Of a DNA stretch of 64,000 bases, positions 44,796 to 64,000 are shown piece by piece. Under the pieces are notes generated by a model. It saw only the letters and a program-made list of their open reading frames with translations. It searched no databases and was not told the DNA's origin. This stretch comes from Adineta vaga (taxonomy: Eukaryota; Rotifera). Position 1 is the first letter of the stretch, and the number at the start of each line of letters is the position of its first letter. A program made the position numbers and the translations under genes. The stretch spans positions 2,356,001-2,420,000 of the forward strand of contig CP075493.1 of assembly GCA_021613535.1 (NCBI GenBank), read 5' to 3'.

Positions 44796-47474
44796 ATGAC
44801 AACAATACTAAATTCCTTTGCTTCGGATGATAAATTTTCTTCTTTATCATCAACATCTGATCATATCTTTTCACATTATCGTGAAAAAGATGAAACATCG
44901 TATTCTTCACAATATCCACCATTACCAACAACAACAACAACGACAACAACAGATAATAGTAATCGTGAACAAATTTCTACGCCAATTATTATCGGTGAAC
45001 CATTTTCAGCTTTGATTAATTCTCTTATTCCATCACCTCAATTATTATTAAATGATACAGATGATCAAGTTATTTATGATGAATATGGTTTTCGTATTGA
45101 TATCAATGAAAATGAACAACATTATGAAATAGTACCAATAAAAGAACCTGAACAGATCAAATTCAAATGGTTAACACATCTAGATTCGAAATATCATGTT
45201 GATGTTATTCATTTACCTATTCAAGAACAAGAATTTGTACATAAAATTGATCCAAAACAATTTCGAGATGATCCAAAAATTTCCTTACTTTTACAACAAT
45301 CATCTGGCATTCCATTATCTTTACGTGCACAAATTTGGATGTGTTTAAGTGGTTCATTAAGAAAGAAATATCAAGCTAAAATGTCTTACAAAGATATACT
45401 TAAACAATGTAATAATGATGCTCAACTTTATTCGAAACAAATTGAAAAAGATCTTTTAAGAACATTACCAACGAATGCATGTTTTATGTCAATGAATGCA
45501 TCAGGAATATCAAGATTAAGACGAATTTTACGAGCAGTTGCTTGGTTATTTCCAGGTAATACATCTATTATTCCATATTTTTTCATCATTAGTTAATCTT
45601 TTCATCTCTATTTTTAGATGTTGGCTATTGTCAAGTAAGTACTATTGAAATCATTTTCTATTAATTCAATTATGAATATAAATCATTGATTTTATACTAG
45701 GGTATGGGTGTTATCTGTGCAACATTGTTATTATTATTTGAAGAAGAAGATGCATTTTGGATGATGTGTACCATTGTCGAAGATCTTCTTCCTGGTCAAT
45801 ATTATTCCGCATCATTATATGGTGCTCAAGTTGATATACGTGTATTTCGTTATTTAATTGAACAATATCTTCCAAATATTCATGAACATTTAAATAAATA
45901 TGATATTGATTTAACTTTAAGTTGTTTTCAATGGTTTTTAACACTCTATTCCAATGTATTTCATGTGAAATTTATTTTTCGTTTATGGGATTATTTTTTT
46001 CTCTATGGTTCAATAATTTTATTTCAAATTGGTTTAATGATGTTAAAACAATATGAAAAATATCTTCTTCAATTAACAAATAGTACACAAATATTTAATT
46101 TTCTCTGTGAATTACCTCAATTATTCGAATATGAACATGGAAATGATGAAGAAAGTTTTCTTCAATTATCTAATGTATTCAATTTAACATCTGTTACTAT
46201 AGATTCGCATCGAAAGAAATATCTAGCACAATTAATGTCACAAGAAGGTTATACGATCAATCCAAACGTAACTCTATCCAATCTTCCAAAAGATATTCTT
46301 CAACGACGACATAATTCAAAATTAAAATCATCATTATCATCGAATAATACTCAAGCTTTAATCGAACGTAATATAACTCAAACTGAAATTCTCGTCAATT
46401 TACGTGAAGCAATACTTAATATTGCTAAACATTTTAAAGATAATGATTCAGATGGTTATGCTGAACAAGATATTAATCTTGATGTTGATTATTCAATTGA
46501 ATCTCATGTTAAAGATCATGAATATTATGCAAATATATCATTACAAAAATCGAAACGAGCAAAAGCTTTAATTGATTTTGATAGTCAAGATTCCAATGAA
46601 TTAAGTTTTAAACGTAATGATATTTTAAAGATTTTATCTATGACAGATGAACATTGTTGGATTGGTGAATTAAATGATAAACATGGATGGTTTCCAGCAA
46701 AATTTGTGCAATTAGTTGATGAAAGATCGAAATTATATTCCTTAGCTGGTGATGATAGCGTTAATGATTTGATTTCGGATCTTGTTCGAGGTAAATTAGC
46801 AACTTGTTTAAAATCAATTTTTGAACATGGATTACGAAAAACACCAACTGTACTTGGTAAGTTATTGAGATTGACGATATGATCAGTGAAATCTTAACTT
46901 AAAATGACATGATCTAATTTCAGGTGGTGTTTGTCATCCATGGTTATTTATTGAAGAAGCAGCTTTACATGCGATTAATAAAGATTTCGATAGTGTTTAT
47001 GCTCGTCTAATACTTTGTAAAACTTATCGATTAGATGAAGATGGTCGAATCTTAACTCCAGAAGAGCTATTATGTCGTTGTATACGTTCAATTAATTGTA
47101 CACATAATCTTGCACATGCACAACTTGATGTTAAACTACGCTCATTTATTTGTGTGGGTCTTAATGAACAAGTTTTGCATTTATGGTTGGAAACATTATG
47201 TTCATGTACAGATATAATTAATAAATGGTATTTTCCTTGGTCATTTCTCCGATCACCTTGTTGGGTATGTGGCAGAAAATTTTGAATTTGATGAGAAAAA
47301 GTTTCTTTTTGTTCAATTTAGGTTCAAATAAAATGTGATCTGCGAGTTCTACAACAATTTTCTTTCACTCTACAACAAGATCTGGAACTTCCATTAGCAT
47401 ATCGACAACTCGATGTTTTATCCAGTGTTCGTGATATGTTGATGAAACATCATTTATTTAGTTGGGATCTTTAA
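44796..47474 (+). CDS. SGSM3: SGSM3, TBC-SH3-RUN Rab GTPase-activating protein
   Basis: SGSM3 (RUTBC3) inactivates Rab GTPases and binds small G proteins. The Ser/Thr-rich N-terminus is followed by the TBC domain ([26 protein letters not shown] with the arginine finger, and DVGYCQGMGVICA with the glutamine finger, WDYFFLYG). A single SH3 domain follows ([38 protein letters not shown]), then a RUN domain ([26 protein letters not shown]). That order is diagnostic. Exon 1 ends at about 45555, and a 17-base exon at 45618-45634 carries the YCQ finger. Later introns lie near 46856-46922 and 47262-47320. The stop is TAA at 47472-47474. The overlapping minus-strand frame 45711-45944 is a shadow. Confidence 0.93.
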
Positions 47475-47813
47475 AATTCCTTTTGAGTCTCATGTGAATA
47501 TCGAACGATTGTGCAATAGAGTTTGTTTTATTTTTATCCGTATTCTATTTTTATGTTCAATGGCAAACGAAGACGACGAAAATCTTCCTTATTATTATTA
47601 TTATTATTATTCTTTCTGTTGTTGTAGTTGTTATTATCTATTAAAATAGTTCGAGAAAGAAGAAAAGAAAACAGTGAGATTTGTTGTAGTTTTTATGTTG
47701 TGAAACAGATTTAATGGCAAGACGAACATATAGTTGTTTCTGTGCATTTGAAGTCATTTATAGAAAAACAAAAAAGAAGAAATCTATTTTATTTTAACTC
47801 TGTAGATATAATA
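47475..47813. other. Intergenic gap SGSM3-METAP1
   Basis: Contains a (TTA)n tract near 47597-47618 and the METAP1 promoter side. The ATG at 47742 opens a frame that runs into the METAP1 start; the longer version lacks the family N-terminus. Confidence 0.5.
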
Positions 47814-49575
47814 ATGGCAACGGCTGCTGTAGAACAACAATCATGTGTTACACCCGATTGTAATGGAAAGGCCAAACTTCGATGTCCAAATTGTGTTAAA
47901 TTAGGTAGACTGTTAAATCGAATAATCCATTGATTTAATTTCAAATTTCTATATAGGAATCATTGAAGGTTCATATTTTTGCTCACAAGATTGTTTTAAA
48001 GGATATTGGCAAGAGCATAAACGACTACATACACAAACGAGTAAGTACTATTCAAGTTTTTTTCTATGAAATAAATTCTAAAAGAATTGCGTTTATATTT
48101 AGAAAATTCGACTTCAATCAATGACAATCCGGAAAATTATAATCCATGGCCAGGTTTTCATTTCACTGGAAAATTGAGACCATATCCAATTGTAAGATTG
48201 TTTCATTGAAAGAAAAAATGATCGTTTTAAAGATTGTTTTAGACTCCACTTCGTATAGTTCCACCACATATTGCACGACCTGATTATGCCGATGATCCGA
48301 AAGGTCGATCGAAGTCCGAAGAAGGAGAGAAGTCATCAAGTAGTACAATTGTTGTATTAACTGAAGATGAACAAGATTTATTACGTAGTGTTTGCAAAGT
48401 TCGTAGTATTATTCAAAAGAATTGTTTCAATCATAATGAAATCATCTGTTCTTTTCTAGATTGGTCGAATTGTTTTAGATGAAGCTGCACGATCACTTCG
48501 AGTTGGGATGACAACAGATGAAATAGATCGTATCGTTCATGAAGTAAATTTCTTTCTTTCTTTCTTTCTTTCTTAGATCGATTAAAGTTCTCTGTTATTT
48601 AGTGTTGTGTGGAGAATGAATGTTATCCATCGCCATTGAATTATTACAATTTTCCAAAATCATGTTGCACGTTCGTTAATAGTTTTCTTTTCTTCATTTA
48701 TAAATCAATCATTTTTTAGGAGCATTAATGAAATTATTTGTCATGGAATACCTGATTTACGTCCGTTAAAAGATGGTGATATTCTTAATAGTAAGTGTCT
48801 AGTGATGAATCAAAGTATAATTTATATTTTGAATGAACTTTTTAGTTGATATTAGTGTGTATAAATATGGATTTCATAGTGATCTGAATGAAACATTTTT
48901 TATTGGCAATGTTGATCAAAAATCGCGCGATCTTGTTCGTACATCTTACGAATGTTTAGAAAAAGCGATAGAAATGAGTAAATCGAATTGAAATTTTTCT
49001 TCGTTTGCACAATGAATGAAAATAATTTCTTCACTTTAGTTCGTCCTGGTACAAAATATCGTGATGTTGGAAATCCAATTCAAAAGCATGCTACAGCAAA
49101 TGGTTGTTCAGTTGTACGTTCCTATTGTGGACATGGCATTCATAAGTATATATTTCGACATAAAACTACTTATTTGAACTTTCGTATTTAGGCTTTTTCA
49201 TTGTGCTCCAAATATTCCTCATTATGCGAGTAAATATTTCAAATGATCTTTTCATATTCATCTTTACTTCATCTATGTATACTAGAAAACAAAGCGATTG
49301 GTATAATGAAACCAGGTCATTCATTTTCAGTTGAACCTATGATTAACGCCGGTACAGATACAAAATCACATCCTTCTGAATTGAATTTGTTTTGTTTTCC
49401 TATAGGAACATGGCGTGATGTTCTTTGGAACGATAATTGGACATCTGCAACGGAAGATGGCCAACGTTCAGCTCAATTTGAACATACATTTCTTGTCACC
49501 GATACTGGCTGTGAAATATTGACAGCACGCTCATCTGGTCAACCGTGGTTTTTAGATGGAACTAATATTAGTTAA
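47814..49575 (+). CDS. METAP1: Methionine aminopeptidase 1
   Basis: Removes the initiator methionine from nascent proteins at the ribosome. The start [16 protein letters not shown] leads into the N-terminal zinc-finger region ([29 protein letters not shown]), typical of type 1 eukaryotic enzymes. The catalytic pita-bread fold has all five metal ligands: Asp in NIDISVYK, Asp in SDLNETFF, His in CAPNIPHY's upstream GHGIHKLFH region, Glu in SVEPMI and Glu in AQFEHTF. Family motifs [17 protein letters not shown] and ICHGIPD are present. About nine short introns interrupt the gene, including one inside NAG|TWRDV (about 49350-49409). It ends [13 protein letters not shown] at 49575. Length and order are normal. 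Confidence 0.96.
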
Positions 49576-50652
49576 AAGACACCATTAGACAAAAAAAAAC
49601 ATTACCAACAAAAAAAAAACAACGTTTGCTTTTTCTACTAAATTAAAATTTTTGTTGAACAATGTCCAAGACTAACATCAGATCAATCGTTTTAAACTAT
49701 ATTCAAGAAATCTAGAGATTCGAGGCAAAATTGCCTCAAGACTAAATTGAATCAATAAGTGACAAAATATTGATAAATTTCATCTTGAATTGTTGGTTTC
49801 AACAATCTATTTTCTTGTTTACATCTAAGAGTTTACCTTCAGGCAATGATTAGATTATCTGAAGAGTATGATAAATGGATAGTGTCGATGGTGTTGATTA
49901 TTTTTCTGTATAATTCAATTTTGTCAGATGAAAATACTTGAGAGATACCATTAAGAACTTTCTTTCACTCATTAGTCGAACTATTTATATTATTTGGACG
50001 TACTATTCTAATTTAAAAGTCCTTCATAAAAACAAGACATTTTATTCTCTCTCCTCAACCATCACCAATTGCCGTTATCTGTTTTGTGAAAACTTCCATA
50101 TATACTTCTCAAATTATTATACAAATGATCAATTCTAAATGACTGTTAGCATGATTGATTGTTTTTCTTGTCATCATCATCATCATCATCATTATAACAG
50201 AAAAAAACTTCTGATTAACTCAAAGAATATTGTCTTTGATTAGTTTGTTTGCAAGTTTTCGAATTTATGTTTTGTTTTTCTGCTGTCTATTTGAAATATT
50301 TCTTTAAGCCACAACGCGAGAGTTGCCGTTCTCCCATCTACCACCGGGATTTGGCAAAGAGAAGAAAAAAGAAAGAAAGAAAGAAAAAACGACAGCGTAT
50401 AAAGATATATACACACGCACACACACACAATAAGAGAAGTAAACAAGAAGTAAGACTAGTGAAGAAGATCGTGAATAGAAAAAGAAACACGACAGAAAAA
50501 AAAGAAGAGAATTGAGCATGTTCACAAAAAAATAATAGTGATAAAGAGAATGTGCATACACCTTTGGTCTCTATCTATGTAACAGTTCTAAAACGCACTG
50601 TAAAAATACTTGTGCTATGAAAGGTGTGCAGGTGATATTGATATCAGACTCA
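49576..50652. other. Convergent 3' intergenic gap
   Basis: 1.1 kb between the METAP1 and EFA6 stops. It contains an (ATC)n tract near 50173-50193, an AG-rich tract and a (CA)n run near 50410-50430. The ORFs here are simple-sequence artefacts. Confidence 0.45.
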
Positions 50653-57897
<7,245 letters not shown>

Positions 57898-58753
57898 TTA
57901 ATCGATCTAGAAATTGAATAGAAAATGAAAGAGTGACAATGAGTTTGACATCGATCGGTGAGTCATCATCAAACAAGTAATACGCGCGGAAAAAAAGCGA
58001 GAAAAAGAATTTTTTCTTTGTTTTCTTAATAAACCAATGAAACGACTCGAAATGCCTATCAAACATCTGTATGATTATATTTCCCAGGATAATTGATTGA
58101 ATAATTAACATCTACAAATGAAAATCGATTCGATTTCATATAAATTATTGATAAATATTTTTGAAAAGCGCGACATCTAAATTATCGATCGATGAATTCA
58201 ACAAGAAAAACAATGTCAGTCAGTCAGTCAGACTGCGATAGATATATGAATCTTTCCGAATCATCATCATCATCATATCTATTTATATAAACAATATCAT
58301 TGTTTCAAATTTTTAATTAGTATCCTATCGGATGAAACTTAACCTACGTATCTAACATTGAAAAACTATCATAAAAGATTCCGATTACTTCATATTAAAC
58401 TAAAAAAAGAAAAGCTATAATTAAACAAATACATTAAATTTCAATTTGAAAAGGAAACTAATTTCCTGAGGGATAAATTATATCTTACTTACATCAATTT
58501 TCGTATCAATGATATATATGATAAACTTAGCTCAATCTATACGAACTGATATGTATATATATATATATATATATATATCAGTAGTTCTTATCAGTACTAT
58601 TGCGAAGGACAAAATTTTCTCAGAACATAGTAATTCATGTCAATTAGTACAAAGAAAATCTTTTCTGTTATTTCACTTGATTAAGCTTCTTAAGTTTTTC
58701 TATGTCTCGTTCTGTTCCAATTTATTCAAATCATTTTACTCAAGCAATATACA
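57898..58753. other. Divergent intergenic region
   Basis: Between EFA6 and the orphan gene at 58754. Contains GTCAGTCAGTCAGTCAG near 58214 and a (TA)n tract at about 58554-58578. No gene is seen. Confidence 0.45.
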
Positions 58754-59361
58754 ATGGCAGTAACGAATGCTCTCGAAGGTTCTAATATAGCAAGACATCC
58801 ACATTTAGTAAGTTTTTTATCAAAGATTTGTTTCAAATTTCCAAAAAGAAAATTCTTTAGAAATCAATTCGTTTGATTGAATTAAGTGATCATATTATTC
58901 GTTTAAATCATCGTGAAAATACTCAACTTGATTTACGTTTAAAACAATTAGAACGACGTGAACGAATTATTCGAACAAATTATGATCGAGAAATATATTT
59001 ACGTCGTTTACAATTATTTCAAATCTATAAATCATTAAATGAACCATCCGAAGTAACAAATCGATTGAGTAGAACACAAACACCAATATCATTTCATGCA
59101 ATTAAAATGCGTCGTTATCAATCAGCACCAGCAAATCGAACGAGAGAAGATACGGAAAATCGAACTGATGGAAGACCAAAGACAACATCCGATATATTTC
59201 GAACAAATAAAAGAGCAATGAATGTTTTCAGAGAAATAACACTCAAACCAGAATTGGAATCATTAGATAATATGCTAGTTTTGGCTGATTATGAAAGGAA
59301 ATCTTTGAATTATCAATGGACAAATAGATCGAAAACGATGGTCAATTTAAAAGAAGATTAA
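58754..59361 (+). CDS. Orphan basic helical protein, two exons
   Basis: Exon 1 (58754-58807) encodes MAVTNALEGSNIARHPHL. A 53-base intron (GTAAGT...CTTTAG) follows, then exon 2 (58861-59361). About 185 residues. The first part of exon 2 is a charged helix rich in Arg/Leu (LRLKQLERRERIIRTNYDRE), likely coiled coil. The rest is Arg/Thr/Ser-rich (MRRYQSAPANRTRED, KTTSDIFRTNKRAM). No signal peptide or TM. Such short basic coiled-coil proteins are often cilium- or sperm-associated in animals, but I cannot support that here. I recognise no family. Confidence 0.65.
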
Positions 59362-60027
59362 TCGAATAATTGTTCACTAAATGTTAATGTATCTTGAAAT
59401 TGATTAAAATAATAAGAAGAAGTTATATCATATCTTTCTACAAGTGTGAAGGTTTGAATTAGATTCATGTTGAGAAAAGGTTAAACAAAAGACGAGACAT
59501 ATGCGAAAAAAAAGAGATGAAAAGTTGATTGTCTTGGAAATAACTAATAGTGTGTTGAATATTCATGATCAATACTTTGACCTTTCAACATTCTAGCTAT
59601 CATCAAAAGTATCTATCATTATTCTTGCATTGATTACAATCAATAGAACTATTGATTTTTCGAAAATCTAACTGCTAATATTTAACTAGAAACTCATCAA
59701 TAAGTTTCATCTATTTTTCAATAAAGTTATTCATTGCGTATTTAGACGCTAATATACATACAGCACAACAGTACACCGCACGAATAAAACCATCAATATC
59801 CGAAATAATGAGAACATATGACTTAAATACAACAATAAAATTACAACAGCGAAGAGAAAAAAAAACAACAAAACCATAGTAAAATTTTATCATTGTAGTA
59901 TATATACATGCGTACACACCAAACGACAAGAACTGTTGTTATTATTATTATTATTATTGTTATTATCTACAAGAAAAAAAGCTACTCTATCTCTACCTAA
60001 CCAAAACATTCGAAAAGAAACAAATAA
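59362..60027. other. Convergent 3' intergenic gap
   Basis: 3' UTR-like sequence, with a (TTA)n tract at about 59936-59960. No gene is seen. The plus-strand frame 59936-60319 overlaps the DUSP tail and is a shadow. Confidence 0.45.
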
Positions 60028-61282
60028 TCATGAAACAAGTAATTCTCGACTTGAATGTAATGAGTTTGTTCGACTTTTATTTGTATTAGTTGTTGTGGTT
60101 GATGCTGCTGCTTCTGCTGCAGAATCCAATGATTGTGTTGAACTCGATCGAGCCGGTGATTTCGATAATGTTGACGTTCCTTCGAAGAATGTATTGATTA
60201 AATCATTTTTTTCTACTAATGGTGATGTATCTGTACTTCGTGGTAACGTTTTTACACGTTTATTAGTCGTTAAATTCAATTCATTATTACAACTACTATT
60301 CAGTAATTCTGATGATTGACAAGATTCATCGGTTGGTGATGAACGTTTCAATGTAATACTATTCGGACGTAGTAATTTCGGTGGTAAAGATGAATGTGTT
60401 GGTTGAGGTGATTCAACAGATAGATTTGCAATACCTGATGAAGGTGATAATAATGATTGTGGTCGACGTGTATTAACCAAATCGAAATTAAAGCCTTTCG
60501 GACGTGATAAAGCTTTGGGTTGATCATTATTATGTTCTCGTTTAAGCGAACTAGTACCTTCAACTTGTATAAAACGTCGACGATCATGTAATGGCGATTC
60601 AACAGAAATACATTTAACCGTTGGAATTGTTGATGTTGTTCGTGTTGATGTTGGTAGTGTACGTTCATATTCAGATAATTGACCAAGAAAATTAAAATTC
60701 GGAGATATATGTGATCGACGTGCTTTAATATATCGATAAGCATCATCAGCAGAAAGATTTAAATGACGCATAATAAAAGCAACAGCAATTGCCGGTGATC
60801 GACTTATACCAGCTACAAAGAGAAAGAATAGAGAAAAAAAATTTTACTAAACGAAAATAACAAACCTAAACAATGGATAAATACACGACCATTATTCAAT
60901 CGAGCCTTTTCTAGTTGAAAGAAAAAATGTTTTCATAATTTCATCAAACAAAATTTCTAATTTACCAATAAATGAATATGTTTGATCAAAATAAGGTGAT
61001 AACTGTGCATTAAGACAATCATTAACAGGTATTCGAAGAAAATGTTCATCATCCTTTTCCTCAAGAAATGGTGCTCTCTGTCCTGTAATACTAACATTAA
61101 TTACATGTGTTATATGATTATCCTATTTAAAAACGAAATAACAAAAGAAAATCAAAATAATAATCGAGGTGTAATCATACCTGCATAACTTTTGTCGAAA
61201 GTGCATCTTCTTGTGATCCCAAATAAAGAAATGGTAAGATTTGTGATGGCCGACATTTGGTGGTGTGGATGTAGCAAGACAT
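60028..61282 (-). CDS. Dual-specificity MAP-kinase phosphatase, DUSP8/DUSP16-like
   Basis: Dephosphorylates MAP kinases (JNK/p38 for this subgroup). The start at 61282 reads MSCYIHTTKCRPSQILPFLY and goes straight into the phosphatase fold (ILPFLYLGSQEDALSTKVMQ). The general-acid loop FLRIPVNDC and the signature IHCLAGISRSP (split by an intron after HCL) follow, then DAYRYIKARRSHISPNFNFL. The last motif is specific to DUSP8/10/16. The tail of about 215 residues is Ser/Pro/Thr-rich. The N-terminal rhodanese-type MAPK-docking domain of classical MKPs is not seen upstream of 61282. Either it lies in an exon beyond 61283 that I did not recognise, or this is a truncated form. The MFLNNSYMPQRSSS frame just upstream is out of phase with the domain. 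Confidence 0.85.
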
Positions 61283-62788
61283 TGTTCACTTGATGATCGT
61301 TGTGGCATATAACTATTATTGAGAAACATCGTTTGGCTATCGATGCAAAATAGTAACGTTCGAAATGAAATTAACCGAATGGTTGAATCATGCAAAAAAG
61401 CATTCGAAAATATTTATTCATTCATTCCAGGTGTCTAGAATACTCGAACAAACGCAAAATATAGCTTGTTACTTTCTTTTAATCAATGAATCATTGATTC
61501 AATCTAAATAAGCTGTACTATTGCGATGCGATGTAAAAGGAAGAAACATACATACACTGCACGGACACAGATGTTTCTCGATGAGTCATACGATGCTTTT
61601 CTTGTTTTGTTTTTTCTTTCGACGCAATTGATCTTTGTTGAACCAATGATGTATTGATTTTCGATACAAAGAAGAAGTTTATTAATAGAATTAAACGTTT
61701 AGTAGGCTTTTAGTTGAATTAATTTTCAAAGAATTGATAAAAACAATAGATGTGATTGTATTAAATTCAATAGAGCCAATCAATGAACAATCCATATTTA
61801 ACCATTCTGTATCCAACGATTCTTGATGAAATCAAAACATTCATTAATAAGGATATAATTATCTTTTCTTAAAGATAGGATTCTAATTGACGTCATCAAG
61901 AAATCTTTTCTCTTCGGCGACTTTTATTTGAATCAAGAAGATTTCATTCGAATTATGTATCTATATCTTGAAGAGCAATCACTGAACATAATTTTCGTTT
62001 GATGATAGTTTTCAACTATAAGTATTGATGATCTTTAAACTTCTTATCAATTCAGACTATAATTAACGATACTATTTCTGTACTCATTATTCTTGAGAAA
62101 CACTTGAAAAAGACTTAATTCTTCCGTTTATTCAACATCATTTAAGAAAAGTATTTACTGATTAGTTTCGTTGAGTGAATAATAAACTATCGTTTGAAAA
62201 CTTTTGTTGTAACTCTTATAGACTTATTGGTCACATCAACACATACTTTATCGATGCTTCAAGAACAGGACAAATATAAAAAAAGAAATCTCAGTCGAAA
62301 TCCTTAAAGTCATAACTTCAAAAACAATGTATGACAAACAAGCAATTAATATATATATGTTTTTTTTCTAAGCTCTAGATGATAGCAAATAACGAAACAG
62401 AATTTCTTCCATCTTTCTTTTCAAAGTATTGTACAGAGAAATCTCAAATATTTAGATCAGCTATTTGCTAATCTGATTGATTTTGAACAGAGAACGGACA
62501 TATGCTCAGAATTTCATATGAATTGTTGATAATTCATTCGTATTCATTAATCTCGAAATGACTTTTATTTTTTTTCTTATCGCATATAAATCGTTCTTGA
62601 CACTATTAAAGAAAATATCGTCTCTCATGGGAAACGATTGGAAACGAGATAGTTTACGTGAAGATCTTGATTGAATGAAAATTCGAACCATGATATTTCA
62701 ATGTTATCATAAGAGAATAGTTTATTCAAAAGGTCATCTATTAATCTGAATAATTGCAAATAAAGATATAATACAAAGGAAGATCTGT
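61283..62788. other. Intergenic gap between DUSP and RAD9
   Basis: 1.5 kb, AT-rich. A rhodanese-like exon for the DUSP was looked for here and not seen. The frame at 62506-62691 is unsupported. Confidence 0.4.
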
Positions 62789-64000
62789 TTAATTTTCTTC
62801 ATCTTCATCTTCTGTCATATCAGCCATAATATCTTCCGATTGTTGTAATCCAATAAGTGATTGTTGACTTAGTACTGTATAAGTCGTATCTCCAGCATTT
62901 GTCGTCATCTAGAAAAACGAAAATACATGGCATCAAAGATTCTACTCAATAACAATTTACTCGTTGTTTTGTATTTGTAGATGACAGATCATCGAGAATA
63001 TCAATATCCTGGTCGAATTGATTTGTCGTTGTTCGCATTGGTGGTGAAACTGGTGCAGGACGTTTCTTTCCTGTTCGATTCATACCCGTTGTATTTATTG
63101 TATATTGTCGATAGGAAACTAAATCATCTTCATCCATTGTTGATATATTACTACAGAAATATTCTATTGCAAATTCAATTGATTTAACATTCACAATCAT
63201 ACTTAGCACTTGCTTGAGTATTTGAAAAAGTTGGATCAGTTTCACCTTCTCGATTAGCAATTGTTGCAAATACAAAAATACCATCAAAATAAAATTCTTC
63301 GGCATCGAAACAAAATATAATCGGTCTACATAGAGATCAATCGTTTTACTTCAAAGAATAGATTTATTTCGTTACCGTCCACGACTATCGAAAAGTATTG
63401 TCATAGGTAAATTAATAAGATCAGCTAGACCTAATAGAAACTAAACAAAAAACAAGATTCGAACAACAAAATACTCACAACTTCATACTTTAAATTCTCG
63501 TAGACAAAATGTAATATCTGAATTATGTTGAATATCATAACTAACAAATTCTCTTGGCTCGCAAACAACTTGAAAGTTCATACTATACACCACGCTATCA
63601 TCTAAATAGGAGATCATTTTCAGACTTGAGGGTGTTTTTTTCCGTTCGATTATACAAACCATCATGAACAATTTCATCACACTTCTTAATAATAAATTGA
63701 TCTTTCGTTGCACGAATAGTGATTTCATCCCATTTCGCTGGAAAATGTGCCGTTAATTCTTGTAAAGTTTTACTCATAATTGAAACATTATTTTTATATG
63801 ATTGTTTATCAAATCGTGCTTGAAGTTTTTCACAATCAATATAAAAACATGAATGAACTTTAACAATATCTATAAATTACAAATGTCAAACACGATTTCA
63901 AACCATTCGTTGAACTTACTATATCGACAATGAAGTACAAATGATAGATTCGATTTTTGATCATCAAAAACTAATTCAAGTCGTGTTAATTTACTGGATA
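62789..64000 (-). CDS. RAD9 checkpoint clamp subunit, partial
   Basis: RAD9 forms the 9-1-1 clamp with RAD1 and HUS1 and signals DNA damage to ATR. The N-terminal exon lies outside the window. The visible part begins in the first PCNA-like lobe (LELVFDDQKSNLSFVLHC, YIDCEKLQARFD, MSKTLQELTAHFP, WDEITIRATKDQFIIK). The second lobe contains FVSYDIQHNSDITFCLREFK, LADLINLPMTILFDSRGRPI and YFDGIFVFATIA. These match RAD9 and exclude HUS1 or RAD1. The tail is short and acidic (FDQDIDILDDLSS, DMTEDEDEEN), ending at 62789. Vertebrate RAD9 tails carry the TOPBP1-binding phosphosites; here only SP/ acidic stretches are visible. Five or more short introns interrupt the visible part. RAD9A versus RAD9B cannot be told. 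Confidence 0.88.

Noticed and set aside
49720-49745. GAGGCAAAATTGCCTC palindrome
   Set aside because: A short perfect palindrome in the 3' region of METAP1, but no terminator-like or protein-binding context; common enough by chance.
50300-50520. Lys/Arg-rich plus-strand frame after METAP1
   Set aside because: AG-rich simple sequence; no gene support.
60348-60746. 132-codon His/Tyr-rich frame on the minus strand
   Set aside because: Alternate frame of the DUSP tail; composition is a shift artefact of Ser/Thr codons.

Overview
The window is eukaryotic nuclear DNA from an invertebrate animal. It is AT-rich and compact. Almost every gene is cut by short introns of about 45-70 bases with GT(A/G)-AG ends. 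The gene set is metazoan: CTCF, an ADGRA-type adhesion GPCR, SGSM3, ALIX, EFA6/PSD, CLN8, PACSIN, SEC61G, METAP1, RAD9, a DUSP8/16-type phosphatase and MAP1. A bdelloid rotifer is my best guess. The reasons are the short introns, low GC, two genes of a plant/bacterial secreted metallopeptidase family, a dynamin-like GTPase of bacterial/plastid type, and a short stretch of TGTGGG-type repeat (the published bdelloid telomere unit). That assignment is inference. No transposon, CRISPR array, rRNA or tRNA was recognised.

Layout. 1-~1230 (-): 5' part of a MAP1-family gene, cut by the left edge. 1764-2168 (+): small orphan gene. 2608-5372 (-): CTCF with eleven zinc fingers. 5960-6955 (-): orphan membrane protein. 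7645-9887 (-): FZL/bacterial-type dynamin-like GTPase. 10269-15000 (-): ADGRA receptor (LRR, Ig, HormR, 7TM, PDZ ligand). 15741-16975: an unresolved membrane-protein locus and a Gly/Pro/Tyr/His-rich protein. 17242-20542 (-): ALIX. 21262-22935 (-): orphan single-pass receptor-like protein. A 4 kb gene-free stretch follows. 26923-27922 (+): PACSIN F-BAR protein without SH3. 29329-29756 (-): single-LIM protein. 32459-34003 (+): orphan tandem-repeat protein. 35926-36581 (-): four-TM protein. 37978-38982 (+): CLN8. 39115-40824 (-): tandem pair of secreted BSP-type metallopeptidases, the second with an in-frame TGA. 42492-43100 (-): orphan. 43933-44200 (+): SEC61G. 44796-47474 (+): SGSM3. 47814-49575 (+): METAP1. 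50653-57897 (-): EFA6/PSD with a PDZ domain and three kb-size introns. 58754-59361 (+): orphan. 60028-61282 (-): DUSP8/16-like phosphatase. 62789-64000 (-): RAD9, cut by the right edge.

The genes do not form one pathway; they are ordinary single-gene units that alternate between divergent and convergent pairs. There is a loose theme of membrane and trafficking functions (ALIX, PACSIN, EFA6, SGSM3, CLN8, SEC61G), which I take as chance. The least ordinary items are the BSP metallopeptidase pair, the FZL-like GTPase, the tandem-repeat orphan at 32459, and a CTCF gene whose promoter carries a CTCF-like core motif. All multi-exon models were built by eye, so exon edges can be off by a few bases.
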